Notes under the pieces: model-generated
The model's input: the letters and a program-made list of their open reading frames with translations, nothing else
What the model was told of the DNA's origin: nothing
The model's database searches: none
NCBI GenBank assembly: GCA_020201305.1
Contig: JAIVHC010000154.1
Location: 1 to 39,513, forward strand
From: Geobacteraceae bacterium
GTDB lineage: Bacteria > Desulfobacterota > Desulfuromonadia > Desulfuromonadales > Desulfuromonadaceae
Direction: 5' to 3'
DNA: 39,513 nucleotides
In this document: positions 1 to 8,206 of the stretch, in pieces
How positions within the stretch are numbered: the stretch's first letter is position 1
Layout: every line of letters begins with the position of its first letter
Position numbers and translations under genes: made by a program

Positions 1-1220
1 ACTTCGAGATTATTGGCCAGATACAGTGCGGTATCGCTGTCACCAGTCCACACAGCGGCGCCCAGGCCAAAATCGCTGCTATTGGCCATGAGCAAGGCCT
101 GTTGTACATCTTCAACGGGTGTTACCACCATCACCGGGCCAAAGGTTTCAGACTTGAAGGCGCACATATCAACCGTGACATCGGTTAACAGGGTGGGTGG
201 ATAAAAGTAACCGGGTCCTTCGGGTATTTCCCCGCCGAGCAGGCAGTTTGCTCCGCTGTTGATGGTATCCACCACCTGTTGATGCAGGCCGTCTCTTAAA
301 TCCGCGCGTGCAATCGGACCAATGTCGGTGTCGGGGTGGGCGGGGTCTCCCATCATCAGTTTTTCCAGACGGGTTTTTACCATGTCGACAAACTGCGGAT
401 AAATCGACTGCTGCACCAGGATGCGCTTGGCGGCAATGCAGGATTGCCCGGCATTGATGATTCGAGACAGCACCGCGATATCCGCGGCGGCTTCCAGGTC
501 TGCGTCCTGCAGTACAATGAAGGGGTCTGAACCGCCGAGTTCAAGCACTGAATGTTTAATTTGTGAAGCCGCGATGCTTGCTACAATGCCCCCGGCTTTA
601 TCTGATCCGGTAAATGAGAGTGCCTGAACAACCGGATGGCGTATGGCTTGTTCCACCTGTGCGGTTTGCAATGGAAGGTTGCACATGATGTTGTCCGGCG
701 CGCCGGCCTGAGTGAAGATGTCTTCGATTGCTGCAGCGCAGCCGGGTACATGCTGGTCGTGTTTCATGGCGCACGTATTGCCCGCCATCAGCGCAGGTGC
801 AAGGTAACGAAAAGCAAGCCATAAAGGTGCATTCCAGGGCAATATCCCAAGCAGAACGCCCAGCGGCTGATATTCCACATAGCTGCTTGAAGCATCGGAC
901 TCGATCACTTCGCGGGCGAGATAGTGTTCCGCATTGTCAGCGTAATGTTCGGCGCACTTCGCGGCTTTTTCTACTTCGGGGCCGGCTTCCTTGACGGGTT
1001 TGCCCATTTCGGTGGTCATCAAGTGGCCAAGGTGATCCTTGTTTTCGCGTAGTTTGGTGGCTACTGCTCGCATCACCACGGCGCGCTCGGCAAAGCTCTG
1101 TTTGCGCCAGGCTTGTTGGGCTTGCTGCAATTCGTTCAGACGATGATCGATTTCATGATCCGACATATTGGGGTATTCCTGAATGGTTTCGCCGGTGGTC
1201 GGATTGATTGCTGTGAGCAT
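1..1220 (-). CDS. doeC: NAD(P)-dependent aldehyde dehydrogenase, probable aspartate-semialdehyde dehydrogenase of ectoine catabolism (3' end beyond window)
   Basis: The frame opens with ATG at 1220, preceded by AGGAGG at 1225-1230, and runs off the left edge without a stop; about 406 codons are visible, so perhaps 50-60 C-terminal residues are missing. The translation begins MLTAINPTTGETIQEYP. It carries aldehyde dehydrogenase hallmarks: PWNAPLW in the cofactor domain, the catalytic-Glu motif LELGGSDPFIV and the nucleophile Cys in NAGQSCIAAKR. It resembles the succinate-semialdehyde dehydrogenase Sad/GabD branch by sequence. Lying 14 bases downstream of doeA and in the same operon as a diaminobutyrate transaminase, it is best read as DoeC, oxidising L-aspartate-4-semialdehyde to aspartate. 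By sequence alone succinate semialdehyde is an equally possible substrate; the specific role is inferred from context. Confidence 0.85.
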   Translation of the reverse strand, partial: MLTAINPTTGETIQEYPNMSDHEIDHRLNELQQAQQAWRKQSFAERAVVMRAVATKLRENKDHLGHLMTTEMGKPVKEAGPEVEKAAKCAEHYADNAEHYLAREVIESDASSSYVEYQPLGVLLGILPWNAPLWLAFRYLAPALMAGNTCAMKHDQHVPGCAAAIEDIFTQAGAPDNIMCNLPLQTAQVEQAIRHPVVQALSFTGSDKAGGIVASIAASQIKHSVLELGGSDPFIVLQDADLEAAADIAVLSRIINAGQSCIAAKRILVQQSIYPQFVDMVKTRLEKLMMGDPAHPDTDIGPIARADLRDGLHQQVVDTINSGANCLLGGEIPEGPGYFYPPTLLTDVTVDMCAFKSETFGPVMVVTPVEDVQQALLMANSSDFGLGAAVWTGDSDTALYLANNLE

Positions 1221-1234
1221 TACACCTCCTGAAG

Positions 1235-2500
1235 TTATTGTTTTTTGCCGGATTTGGTTTTTTCGGTACTGGCCGGGTCATCACTTTTCTTGAGTGCCCT
1301 GGTGCTGTCTTCCAGTTTTAGCGGGCTCTGCGAAGATCCCGGTTTAACGGTAAAGTCCCGATCCATGCTGAAGAAGGACCGGCAACCTTTATCCGTTATA
1401 TAAATCGTGTCGGAAATACCGCAGGTCTTGTCGCCATCCACGCCCCACATCCAGGGAATGATATGGAAGGTCATGCCTTCCTTGAGAACAGAAGAATTGC
1501 CCTGTTTCAAACTGATGATGTAGCCCTCGTCCCAGCTCGGAGGAAACGCAATGCCGATGGAGTAACCGGCCCGGGTAACCAGCTTCGCACCAACATCGTT
1601 TTCCTGAATGATGTTACGAATCAGGTTGTCGGCATCGGACACTGTCATGCCGGGCTGGAACTCCTCGTGTACTATGTTGAGGGCTTTTTTCATTGTTTCC
1701 TGGGCCTTGTACATGGAATCGGAAAGCTCTCCCAGGATTATTGTGCGCATCATCGCTGTATGGTAACGCCGGTAACAACCACCGATCTCAAGGAATACAT
1801 GCTCATCATCCTGGATGGTGCGACCTTCCCAACTGGCATGGCCGATCATGGTGCGGGGTCCGGAAGTCACATAAGGCATGACCGCCGGTGCTTCACCGCC
1901 TGCCTTGAACATCGCCGCGCTGATTGCGGCACCTACTTCGTTTTCGCTTAGACCCGGTTGGCACGCCTCTATGCCGGCCTGCATGCCCGCTTCTGTCGCC
2001 AGCGCCGCCTTGTGCATAATTTCAATCTCTGCGGCTGATTTGCAGACTCTCCCGCATTCGACAATTCCAAAACAGTCAAGGAGCTTGGCCTCGGTAAGGG
2101 TGGTATGGATGGTATCCTGGAAATAGGCGGGAAAGAAATAGCTGTTACGTTCGTAGCCGATGCGTTTTTTGTCGAGTCCAAACGCGCGCAGTGCATCCAC
2201 CAGCATCTGGATCGCATCACCGGTATCAGAGTATGGACGTGAGCACTCCACCCAGGTGCGTGCATAAACATTGGATTCTTCCAGCTTACGCGTAATCATA
2301 AAGGGCTCACATTCCAGTGGCACCACCAGGGCCTGGAAAAATGAATAACCGGTGGTCTGGTAATCGGTCAGATACATGATGTTTTCAGGATCACTGATCA
2401 CCACCGCATCCAGGTAGCGTTCGGCAATGCGGCGTCGAAGGTCATCCAGTCGGCGCTGGTATTCCTCGAACGGGAAGGTCATGTCATCGCGTTCTCTCAT
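1235..2500 (-). CDS. doeA: ectoine hydrolase (M24/creatinase fold)
   Basis: This 421-residue protein has a creatinase-type N-terminal domain (about 12-150) and a pita-bread M24 domain (about 160-375). The stretch DPENIMYLTDYQTTGYSFF and the SRPYSDTGDAIQ segment are typical of DoeA/EutD ectoine hydrolases, which open the ectoine ring to N-acetyl-2,4-diaminobutyrate. Where metallo-aminopeptidases have Asp ligands, this protein reads FLEIGG (E238) and RYHTAMMRT, so the metal site is not conserved. That fits a metal-free creatinase-like hydrolase rather than a Xaa-Pro peptidase. The chosen ATG overlaps the doeD stop as TAATG, implying translational coupling; ATG at 2482 (MTFPFEEYQ) is a good alternative. 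A Lys/Ser-rich tail of about 30 residues after residue 390 looks like an extension of the family core. Confidence 0.9.
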   Translation of the reverse strand: MRERDDMTFPFEEYQRRLDDLRRRIAERYLDAVVISDPENIMYLTDYQTTGYSFFQALVVPLECEPFMITRKLEESNVYARTWVECSRPYSDTGDAIQMLVDALRAFGLDKKRIGYERNSYFFPAYFQDTIHTTLTEAKLLDCFGIVECGRVCKSAAEIEIMHKAALATEAGMQAGIEACQPGLSENEVGAAISAAMFKAGGEAPAVMPYVTSGPRTMIGHASWEGRTIQDDEHVFLEIGGCYRRYHTAMMRTIILGELSDSMYKAQETMKKALNIVHEEFQPGMTVSDADNLIRNIIQENDVGAKLVTRAGYSIGIAFPPSWDEGYIISLKQGNSSVLKEGMTFHIIPWMWGVDGDKTCGISDTIYITDKGCRSFFSMDRDFTVKPGSSQSPLKLEDSTRALKKSDDPASTEKTKSGKKQ

Positions 2501-3762
2501 TACTGCATTACCTCATTTACTGCGGCGTAAAGAATATTCAGGCCCTGATCCAGGTCATCATCAGGTATGGTCAGGGGTGGAATCACCTTGATCACGCGTC
2601 CTCCGGTACCGCAGGCTCCTACCAGCAAGCCTTTTTTGAAGCACTGGTTGACCACGGTCTTAGCCTTGTCGCCATCACCGAGGTCGACTCCGACAATCAT
2701 ACCCTTACCGCGAACCTGTATACCGGGTTGTTGTGAGAGGGGGGTGAGTTTTTGCATGATGCGAGCGGTCTTCTGCTTGACCTGCTGCATGAGGGTATCA
2801 TCGTCGAAGTATTCGAGTGCAACATCACCGGCCACAAAAGACAGCCCCTGGCCTCTAAAGGTGCCAGTGTGCTCGCCCGGTGACCAGAGCTTGTCATACT
2901 CGGGTTTAATCAGGTTCAGTGCCATGGGCGTACCCATGCCGCCGATGCCCTTGGCAAGACAAATGATATCAGGATCAATATCCAGATCATCAAAACTGAA
3001 GAAGGAACCGGTGCGCCCCATGCCCACCTGGATATCATCGACAATAAAGAGTGCGCCGAAATCCCTGGCGAGTTGTTGCACGCCCTGGAGCCATTGTTTA
3101 TTTGCAACATTAACTCCGCCCTCGGCCTGAATCGTTTCCACGATAAAAGCTGCAGGAGGCAATACACCGCTGGAACTGTCTTCATACTGTTGTCGCAGGC
3201 GTTGCAGTGATTGTTCGCCGCAGCCCAGTTCACACCCCTCGCATTCGGGTTCGCAACCGAAGGCATGATGGGACACATGGTTCAGGGGTACGCCTGCAGC
3301 ACCGCGGAAATACTGGTTGGCGGTACAGGCCAGTGAGCCCAGCGTCATGCCATGAAAGCCGTGATGGAAGGCCACAATATCGTGTCGAGCGGTAACGCGG
3401 CGCGCGAGTTTAAGCGCGGCTTCCACCGCATTGGTGCCGGTGGGGCCGATAAACTGCATCTTGTGCGGCATGTTTCTCGGTTCCAGAATGGTATCGGTAA
3501 AATGCTGCATGAAGCTGGCTTTGGCCGTGGTATGCATATCCAGGCTGTGGGTAACGCCATCCTCTTGCAGGTAGTCGATCATGGCCTGTTTCATGCGTGC
3601 ATTGTTGTGACCGAAATTGAGCACACCGGCTCCGGCAAAGAAATCAATGTACTGGTTACCATCCTCATCAGTTTGCCGGGCATTACTCGCGCTTTTGAAT
3701 ACCACTGGATATACCCGGCAATAGCCACGAATTTCGGATTCTCTTTGCTCAAATATGCTCAT
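2500..3762 (-). CDS. doeD: L-2,4-diaminobutyrate transaminase (EctB/DoeD-like, class III aminotransferase)
   Basis: This 420-residue PLP-dependent class III aminotransferase has the family landmarks in order: FFAGAGVLNFGHNN near residue 42, GPTGTNAVEAALKLAR (106-121), HHGFHGMT (133-140), VDDIQVGMGRTG (241-252) and the PLP lysine K271 in CLAKGIGG. It is close in pattern to EctB. In a catabolic doe cluster without ectA or ectC it should run as DoeD, moving the 4-amino group of diaminobutyrate to an oxo acid and giving aspartate-4-semialdehyde. An unusual insertion around 170-181 has four cysteines spaced C-x3-C-x2-C-x3-C. Within the doe operon it is separated from doeB2 by 60 bases and abuts doeA. 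EctB activity in synthesis is the alternative, but the neighbours argue against it. Confidence 0.88.
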   Translation of the reverse strand: MSIFEQRESEIRGYCRVYPVVFKSASNARQTDEDGNQYIDFFAGAGVLNFGHNNARMKQAMIDYLQEDGVTHSLDMHTTAKASFMQHFTDTILEPRNMPHKMQFIGPTGTNAVEAALKLARRVTARHDIVAFHHGFHGMTLGSLACTANQYFRGAAGVPLNHVSHHAFGCEPECEGCELGCGEQSLQRLRQQYEDSSSGVLPPAAFIVETIQAEGGVNVANKQWLQGVQQLARDFGALFIVDDIQVGMGRTGSFFSFDDLDIDPDIICLAKGIGGMGTPMALNLIKPEYDKLWSPGEHTGTFRGQGLSFVAGDVALEYFDDDTLMQQVKQKTARIMQKLTPLSQQPGIQVRGKGMIVGVDLGDGDKAKTVVNQCFKKGLLVGACGTGGRVIKVIPPLTIPDDDLDQGLNILYAAVNEVMQ

Positions 3763-3822
3763 CTACATTCTCTCCTGTTCATTGTTTGGTTACGGGTTTT
3801 GACTGGATGGATTTAATCTGGT

Positions 3823-4989
3823 TCAGGATATATCAACACCAACAAGACGCGAATATAGCTTAACCACTTTTTCTATCAATCCGTCATTAAAATCATAGTA
3901 GGCGCTGTGACAGGGATATTGGTGCCGCTCTATGCCATCATCGGAGCCGATCAGGGCGAATGCTCCCGGTATCTGTTGCAGGTAATAACTGAAATCTTCG
4001 GAAGCCATCGCCGGCAGCATAAACTGCTTATCCAGGCTGTGCTCACCCTGATCCTGTTGCCAGGCAGTACGTAACCTGCTGGCACAACCAGGGTGATTAC
4101 GGGTGGCCTCATACCTTGGGAAAATCCGCACTTCGCAGGTCACGCCGTAGGCCTGCGCGATGTTTTGCGACACGCTGGTTATTAATTGATTCAACTGTTC
4201 GCGGCTGCTGCTGTCAGGCACACGGATACTCCCGCTCATCAGGGCTGTTGCGGGAATTACGGTCACTCCGCTGGGCGCTTCGATGGAGGTAACGCTGAGC
4301 ACCACGGGTTTTTGCGGCGACATGCGGCGGCTGACAATCTGTTGCAGACTGATATTGATAGCGGATGCTGCGAGTACCGGATCGGCACATAATTCCGGCT
4401 GGCTGGCATGCCCACCACGCCCGTTGACCTCAATCTCAAAGCTGCCATTGCCCGACATCACGACATCATCCGGGCACGCGATTTTGCCGAATTTAATCGC
4501 CGGCCAGTTGTGCCAGGCGTAGATTTCATCCACCCCCTCCAATGCACCGTCTTCGATCATCTTTTTTGCCCCATGCCCGCCTTCCTCGGCGGGTTGGAAG
4601 ATCAGGGTGACAGGACCTTTCAGCGCATGTTCGTGTTGCTTCAGCCAGTCAGCGGTGGCAATCAGCGCTGCGGTATGCCCATCATGACCGCAGGCATGCA
4701 TACGCCCCGCATATTGCGAAACATAGTCGCAATCGGTTTCTTCGTTGATTGGCAAAGCATCCATATCGGCACGCAACCCAATATGCCTGCCACTGGATTC
4801 AGGGTTCAACCAGGCAAGCGTACCCGTGTCGGCACAGCTTCTCCAGGGGATCTGCAACCCTTCAAGCTGTTCACGAATAGCCTCTGCGGTGCCAAACTCC
4901 TGCCAAGTGAGTTCGGGTTTTTGATGCAATTGATGGCGCAGCCGGATAGCTGAGTCAATTACCTGTTGCCAGTTTCGTGTCATGCTCAT
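3823..4989 (-). CDS. doeB2: N-acetyl-L-2,4-diaminobutyrate deacetylase, M20 amidohydrolase type
   Basis: The 388-residue protein is an M20D amidohydrolase: HQKPELTWQE near the N-terminus, the metal ligands in MHACGHDGH (C100, H102), PAEEGG (E136) and YAWHNWP (H160). A dimerisation domain follows at about 175-290, and a late His lies in the QYPCHSAYY segment. Generic members hydrolyse N-acyl amino acids such as hippurate or N-acetyl-diaminopimelate. First in the doe operon, it most likely removes acetate from the DoeA product. The classical DoeB/EutE of Halomonas and Ruegeria is an AstE-like desuccinylase-family protein, so this is a non-homologous replacement (a type I recall being labelled DoeB2). 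The start is ATG 4989; TTG 4992 and ATG 4983 are in frame, and no strong ribosome site distinguishes them. Confidence 0.82.
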   Translation of the reverse strand: MSMTRNWQQVIDSAIRLRHQLHQKPELTWQEFGTAEAIREQLEGLQIPWRSCADTGTLAWLNPESSGRHIGLRADMDALPINEETDCDYVSQYAGRMHACGHDGHTAALIATADWLKQHEHALKGPVTLIFQPAEEGGHGAKKMIEDGALEGVDEIYAWHNWPAIKFGKIACPDDVVMSGNGSFEIEVNGRGGHASQPELCADPVLAASAINISLQQIVSRRMSPQKPVVLSVTSIEAPSGVTVIPATALMSGSIRVPDSSSREQLNQLITSVSQNIAQAYGVTCEVRIFPRYEATRNHPGCASRLRTAWQQDQGEHSLDKQFMLPAMASEDFSYYLQQIPGAFALIGSDDGIERHQYPCHSAYYDFNDGLIEKVVKLYSRLVGVDIS

Positions 4990-5047
4990 CAATAAATCCG
5001 TTCATCGTGGCGTCAAGTGGGTATTAAGAATACCTGAAATATCAACC

Positions 5048-5075
5048 ACTATACACGTGGAGAGCAAATTCTCAA
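5048..5075 (-). promoter_or_regulatory. candidate sigma70 promoter of the doe operon
   Basis: Read on the minus strand, TTGAGA (5075-5070) and TATAGT (5053-5048) are separated by 16 bases, about 60 bases upstream of doeB2. It is the only reasonable -35/-10 pair I see in the 110-base gap between the PfpI-like gene and doeB2. No operator for a DoeX/EnuR-type regulator was recognised. Confidence 0.4.
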
Positions 5076-5099
5076 AACATAGGGTCAACATCGGGAGAA

Positions 5100-5612
5100 C
5101 TACAGGGCGGCTATAATCTCGCGGCAGAACGCGGGAAGATCCACCGGAGTTCTGGAGGTGATGATGTTGCCATCCCGCACAACTTCGCGATCGACAAACT
5201 TGCCCCCGGCATTCTGCAGGTCATCTTTAATGGAGAAGAATCCGGTCACCTCTTTGCCGTGGATGGCATCGGCTGAAGCGAGCACCCAACCCGCATGACA
5301 GATAGCGGCAATTATGGTTCCCTCTTGATTGGCGGTACGGATCAGATCAATCATCGGCGCACAACGCCGCATGTTATCCGGGGCGTAGCCGCCCGGGACG
5401 ATAAAAGCATCAAAGTCACTCGCTGTGACCTCATTAGCGGCCATATCAGCACTGACGGGGTATCCGTGTTTGGATGTATAGGTCTCCCGCTTCGGCCCTA
5501 CAACAACCACTTCAGCGCCGGCCTCCTTAAAGCGCAACAACGGATACCAGAGTTCCATATCTTCGTAGGTATTTTCAGCCAGAATGGCTATTTTCTTACC
5601 TTGCAGTTCCAT
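5100..5612 (-). CDS. DJ-1/PfpI family protein (glyoxalase/deglycase or intracellular protease-like)
   Basis: The 170-residue single-domain protein has the PfpI/YhbO layout: KIAILAENTYEDMELWYP with the conserved Glu17, FIVPGGYAPDN at about 70-80, and the nucleophile elbow AAICHAGW with C105-H106. Members are described as stress-induced proteases, glyoxalases III or protein deglycases acting on methylglyoxal damage; the sequence does not decide between these. ATG 5612 follows a strong site (gaggaggtatat). It sits between catalase and the doe operon on the same strand but has its own spacing, so it may be expressed alone as a stress gene. Confidence 0.88.
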   Translation of the reverse strand: MELQGKKIAILAENTYEDMELWYPLLRFKEAGAEVVVVGPKRETYTSKHGYPVSADMAANEVTASDFDAFIVPGGYAPDNMRRCAPMIDLIRTANQEGTIIAAICHAGWVLASADAIHGKEVTGFFSIKDDLQNAGGKFVDREVVRDGNIITSRTPVDLPAFCREIIAAL

Positions 5613-5677
5613 ATATACCTCCTCAAGGTTGATGTTTTCGCAAAAAATACAAAATCAGATGGATAAGTAAAAATAAC

Positions 5678-5711
5678 AGTGCCGCCCCCTGAACGAGTTA
5701 GGGGCGGCACT
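5678..5711 (-). terminator. rho-independent terminator of katA
   Basis: AGTGCCGCCCC (5678-5688) and GGGGCGGCACT (5701-5711) form a perfect 11-bp stem with a 12-base loop. Read on the minus strand it lies 15 bases after the catalase stop and is followed by GTTATTTTTACTT. Confidence 0.85.
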
Positions 5712-5725
5712 TCAGGGTTATGTCA

Positions 5726-7177
5726 CTATTCTTTTACACCCTTAGCGATGCGCGCGCCAACATCCTTATCGATGTTGCGCCAGTATTCCAGGGCCCGTTC
5801 CAGCACCGGATCCGAGACTCCCCCTTTGAGATGCCCCACAACATTGGCCACAAGGCGGTCGCGCTCGGCATCGTTCATCACTTCGCGCACCAGGGTACCC
5901 GGTTGAATGAAATCATCATCATCCTTGCGCAGGGTGTAGGCGCTCCGCATGAACTTACCATCCGCACTCCAGACTGCATCCTCGGGATAACGCTCCGGAT
6001 CGGCCTGCGGTCCGCCTTTGGAATTGGGCTTGTATACAGGGTCGGAGACATTGTCCATGCGCATGGTGCCTCCTTTGCTGTAACTGTGTACCGGGCATTT
6101 AGGGCGATTGACCGGGATCTGTTTATAATTAACCCCGAGACGCGCCCGATGTGCATCTGAGTATGATATCAGACGCGCCAGGAGCATTTTATCCGGACTG
6201 GGGCCGATACCTGGAACCATATTGTTGGGTTCAAACGCAGCCTGCTCAATTTCCGTGTAAAAATCAGCAGGATTGCGGGTAAGGGTTAATTTCCCAACCT
6301 CCATGGGAGGATAGTCTTCGTGCGGCCACACCTTGGTGAGATCAAAGGGGTTGAAGCGATAGTTTTCGGCCTCTGCAAAAGGCATAATCTGCACCTGCAG
6401 AGTCCAGCTCGGGTTGTTCCCTTCTTTGATGGCATTGAAGAGATCACGGCGATGATAATCAGCATCGCATCCGGCAATTTCATCCGCTTCCTCCTGGGTG
6501 AGGAATTCAATGCCCTGATCGGTCTTGAAGTGGTATTTAACCCAGAAGCGCTCCCCTTCGCTATTGACCCACATGTAGGCGTGGCTGGTGTAACCGTTCA
6601 TATGGCGATAACTTCTCGGCACCCCGCGATCACTCATCAGAATGGTGACCTGGTGCGCGGTTTCCGGTGAGAGGGTCCAGAAATCCCACTGCATATCGTT
6701 ATCGCGCAGGCCATTGTCGGCGCGGCGTTTCTGGGAATGGATGAAATCCTGGAATTTCATGGCATCACGCAGGAAAAACACCGGGGTGTTGTTTCCCACC
6801 ATGTCGTAGTTGCCTTCATCGGTGTAAAACTTGAGGGCGAAACCGCGCACATCGCGCCAGGTATCCGGGCTACCACTCTCACCCGCAACGGTGGAGAAGC
6901 GCGCGAGTACATCGGTTTTGGCTCCGGGCTGGAATAACGTTGCTTTGGTATACGCGCTCACATCGGCGGTCACCTCAAAGTGCCCGAAGGCACCTGAACC
7001 CTTGGCGTGGGGCTGGCGATCAGGAATCATCTCACGATTGAAATTGGCCATCTGCTCCATAAGGTAGTGGTCATGGAACAGGATCGGGCCATCCTGGCCC
7101 ACTGTCAGGGAAAACTCATCGCTGGATACCGGCATCCCGGCATCGTTGGTGGTGGGTTTGATATCGCTATCTTTCAT
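5726..7177 (-). CDS. katA: haem catalase (KatA type, small-subunit clade)
   Basis: The 483-residue protein is a monofunctional haem catalase that dismutates hydrogen peroxide. The distal His is H57 in DRQPHAKGSGAFG, the distal Asn is N130 in MVGNNTPVFFLRD, and the proximal haem-ligand Tyr is Y339 in ARLISYSDAHRARLG. The length and absence of a C-terminal flavodoxin-like domain point to a small-subunit, NADPH-binding type. The start ATG is supported by caggaggttcaatc. The gene ends at a strong terminator and has a 165-base leader before the copB stop, so it is probably monocistronic. Catalase in an otherwise anaerobe-like gene order points to oxygen exposure or aerotolerance. Confidence 0.95.
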   Translation of the reverse strand: MKDSDIKPTTNDAGMPVSSDEFSLTVGQDGPILFHDHYLMEQMANFNREMIPDRQPHAKGSGAFGHFEVTADVSAYTKATLFQPGAKTDVLARFSTVAGESGSPDTWRDVRGFALKFYTDEGNYDMVGNNTPVFFLRDAMKFQDFIHSQKRRADNGLRDNDMQWDFWTLSPETAHQVTILMSDRGVPRSYRHMNGYTSHAYMWVNSEGERFWVKYHFKTDQGIEFLTQEEADEIAGCDADYHRRDLFNAIKEGNNPSWTLQVQIMPFAEAENYRFNPFDLTKVWPHEDYPPMEVGKLTLTRNPADFYTEIEQAAFEPNNMVPGIGPSPDKMLLARLISYSDAHRARLGVNYKQIPVNRPKCPVHSYSKGGTMRMDNVSDPVYKPNSKGGPQADPERYPEDAVWSADGKFMRSAYTLRKDDDDFIQPGTLVREVMNDAERDRLVANVVGHLKGGVSDPVLERALEYWRNIDKDVGARIAKGVKE

Positions 7178-7342
7178 GATTGAACCTCCTGTTTATAGGA
7201 TTGCCGAATAACATTTTTTCTCGATTGCTGAAAAAACATCTATGAAGTGCTTTTCATGTAAGTATACGCAAAAACAGACGCAACAAAACGTGCAACTTAC
7301 CCTTTACATAAAATATAAGTCTCTGCCCGGCATCCTCCGGGG

Positions 7343-8206
7343 CTAGAACCAGAAATGCACCCCGGTCAAAACCACGAAATCGTTCGAATCTCCCCCCATG
7401 GCCTCAACCCGGTTGGCGGTTTTTCCCAGCAGTTTGTGCCAGCTGACACCTACATACGGAGCAAATTTGCGCTTCAGGTGATACATGAGGCGCATCCCTA
7501 TTTCGGCATGGGTAATCCCCCGCCACTGCTCATATTCAGGCACATCATTGAAGGAGAGACCTGCTTCCAATCTGGGGACCAGAACCAGCCTTTGGGTAAT
7601 CAGTAACTCATATTCCATCTCCAACGCTACAGAAGCGTCACCGTCCTCACTCAGATACGCAGTCAAATCAGTCTCTATCCACTGAGGCGCGAGTCCCTGG
7701 AGGCCAAGAGCCAGGAAGCTTCTCTCCGGGGTTGGTTCAAAATCGTACCGCACCCCAAGCTGCACATCCCAGAAACGGTTTATATTACGACTGTAAAGCA
7801 GCTCAAGGTTGAATTCCTCAACTTTATTTTGAGGCTGGATGAGCGCCTCACCTTCGCTTTTGAGATATATCTTGTTGTAATCATCACCAGCCCAGGCTGC
7901 GACATCCCACACGAGTACCTCGTCGCTTCCCTCAGTACTCCAGATATACTCCAGGCGATGAGCATTGAATGTGGCGAAATTCATGTTGTCATGTACAACC
8001 TGAACGCCGAAATTGCGCTGTGCACCTTCTTGAGCATCTTCAGCGTACTTCTGAATCCCCTCCCCCACTACAGGATTTGTATGCACTTCCGCGTAATCTG
8101 CAGGGAAATAGTCTTCATCGGCATTATCTGCACAGAGCGCGTTACCGGGTACAACCAGTACCAAGAAACAACAAAAAAACACGCAAATCACCCTAAGTAC
8201 CATCAT
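7343..8206 (-). CDS. copB: outer-membrane copper resistance protein CopB
   Basis: I place the start at ATG 8206, which overlaps the copA stop as ATGA and gives a clean signal peptide (MMVLRVICVFFCC... to ALCA/DN); an upstream in-frame ATG at 8260 would lie inside copA. The mature part has the CopB beta-barrel signatures: alternating strands, GVRYDFEPTPERSFLALGLQG, a RKFAPYVGVSWHKLLG segment and a C-terminal ending in aromatic Phe (FVVLTGVHFWF), typical of outer-membrane proteins. At 287 residues it lacks the long Met/His-rich N-terminal repeat of some CopB proteins. CopB acts with CopA in periplasmic/outer-membrane copper tolerance. Translation is apparently coupled to copA, whose reading frame is broken. 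Confidence 0.85.
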   Translation of the reverse strand: MMVLRVICVFFCCFLVLVVPGNALCADNADEDYFPADYAEVHTNPVVGEGIQKYAEDAQEGAQRNFGVQVVHDNMNFATFNAHRLEYIWSTEGSDEVLVWDVAAWAGDDYNKIYLKSEGEALIQPQNKVEEFNLELLYSRNINRFWDVQLGVRYDFEPTPERSFLALGLQGLAPQWIETDLTAYLSEDGDASVALEMEYELLITQRLVLVPRLEAGLSFNDVPEYEQWRGITHAEIGMRLMYHLKRKFAPYVGVSWHKLLGKTANRVEAMGGDSNDFVVLTGVHFWF

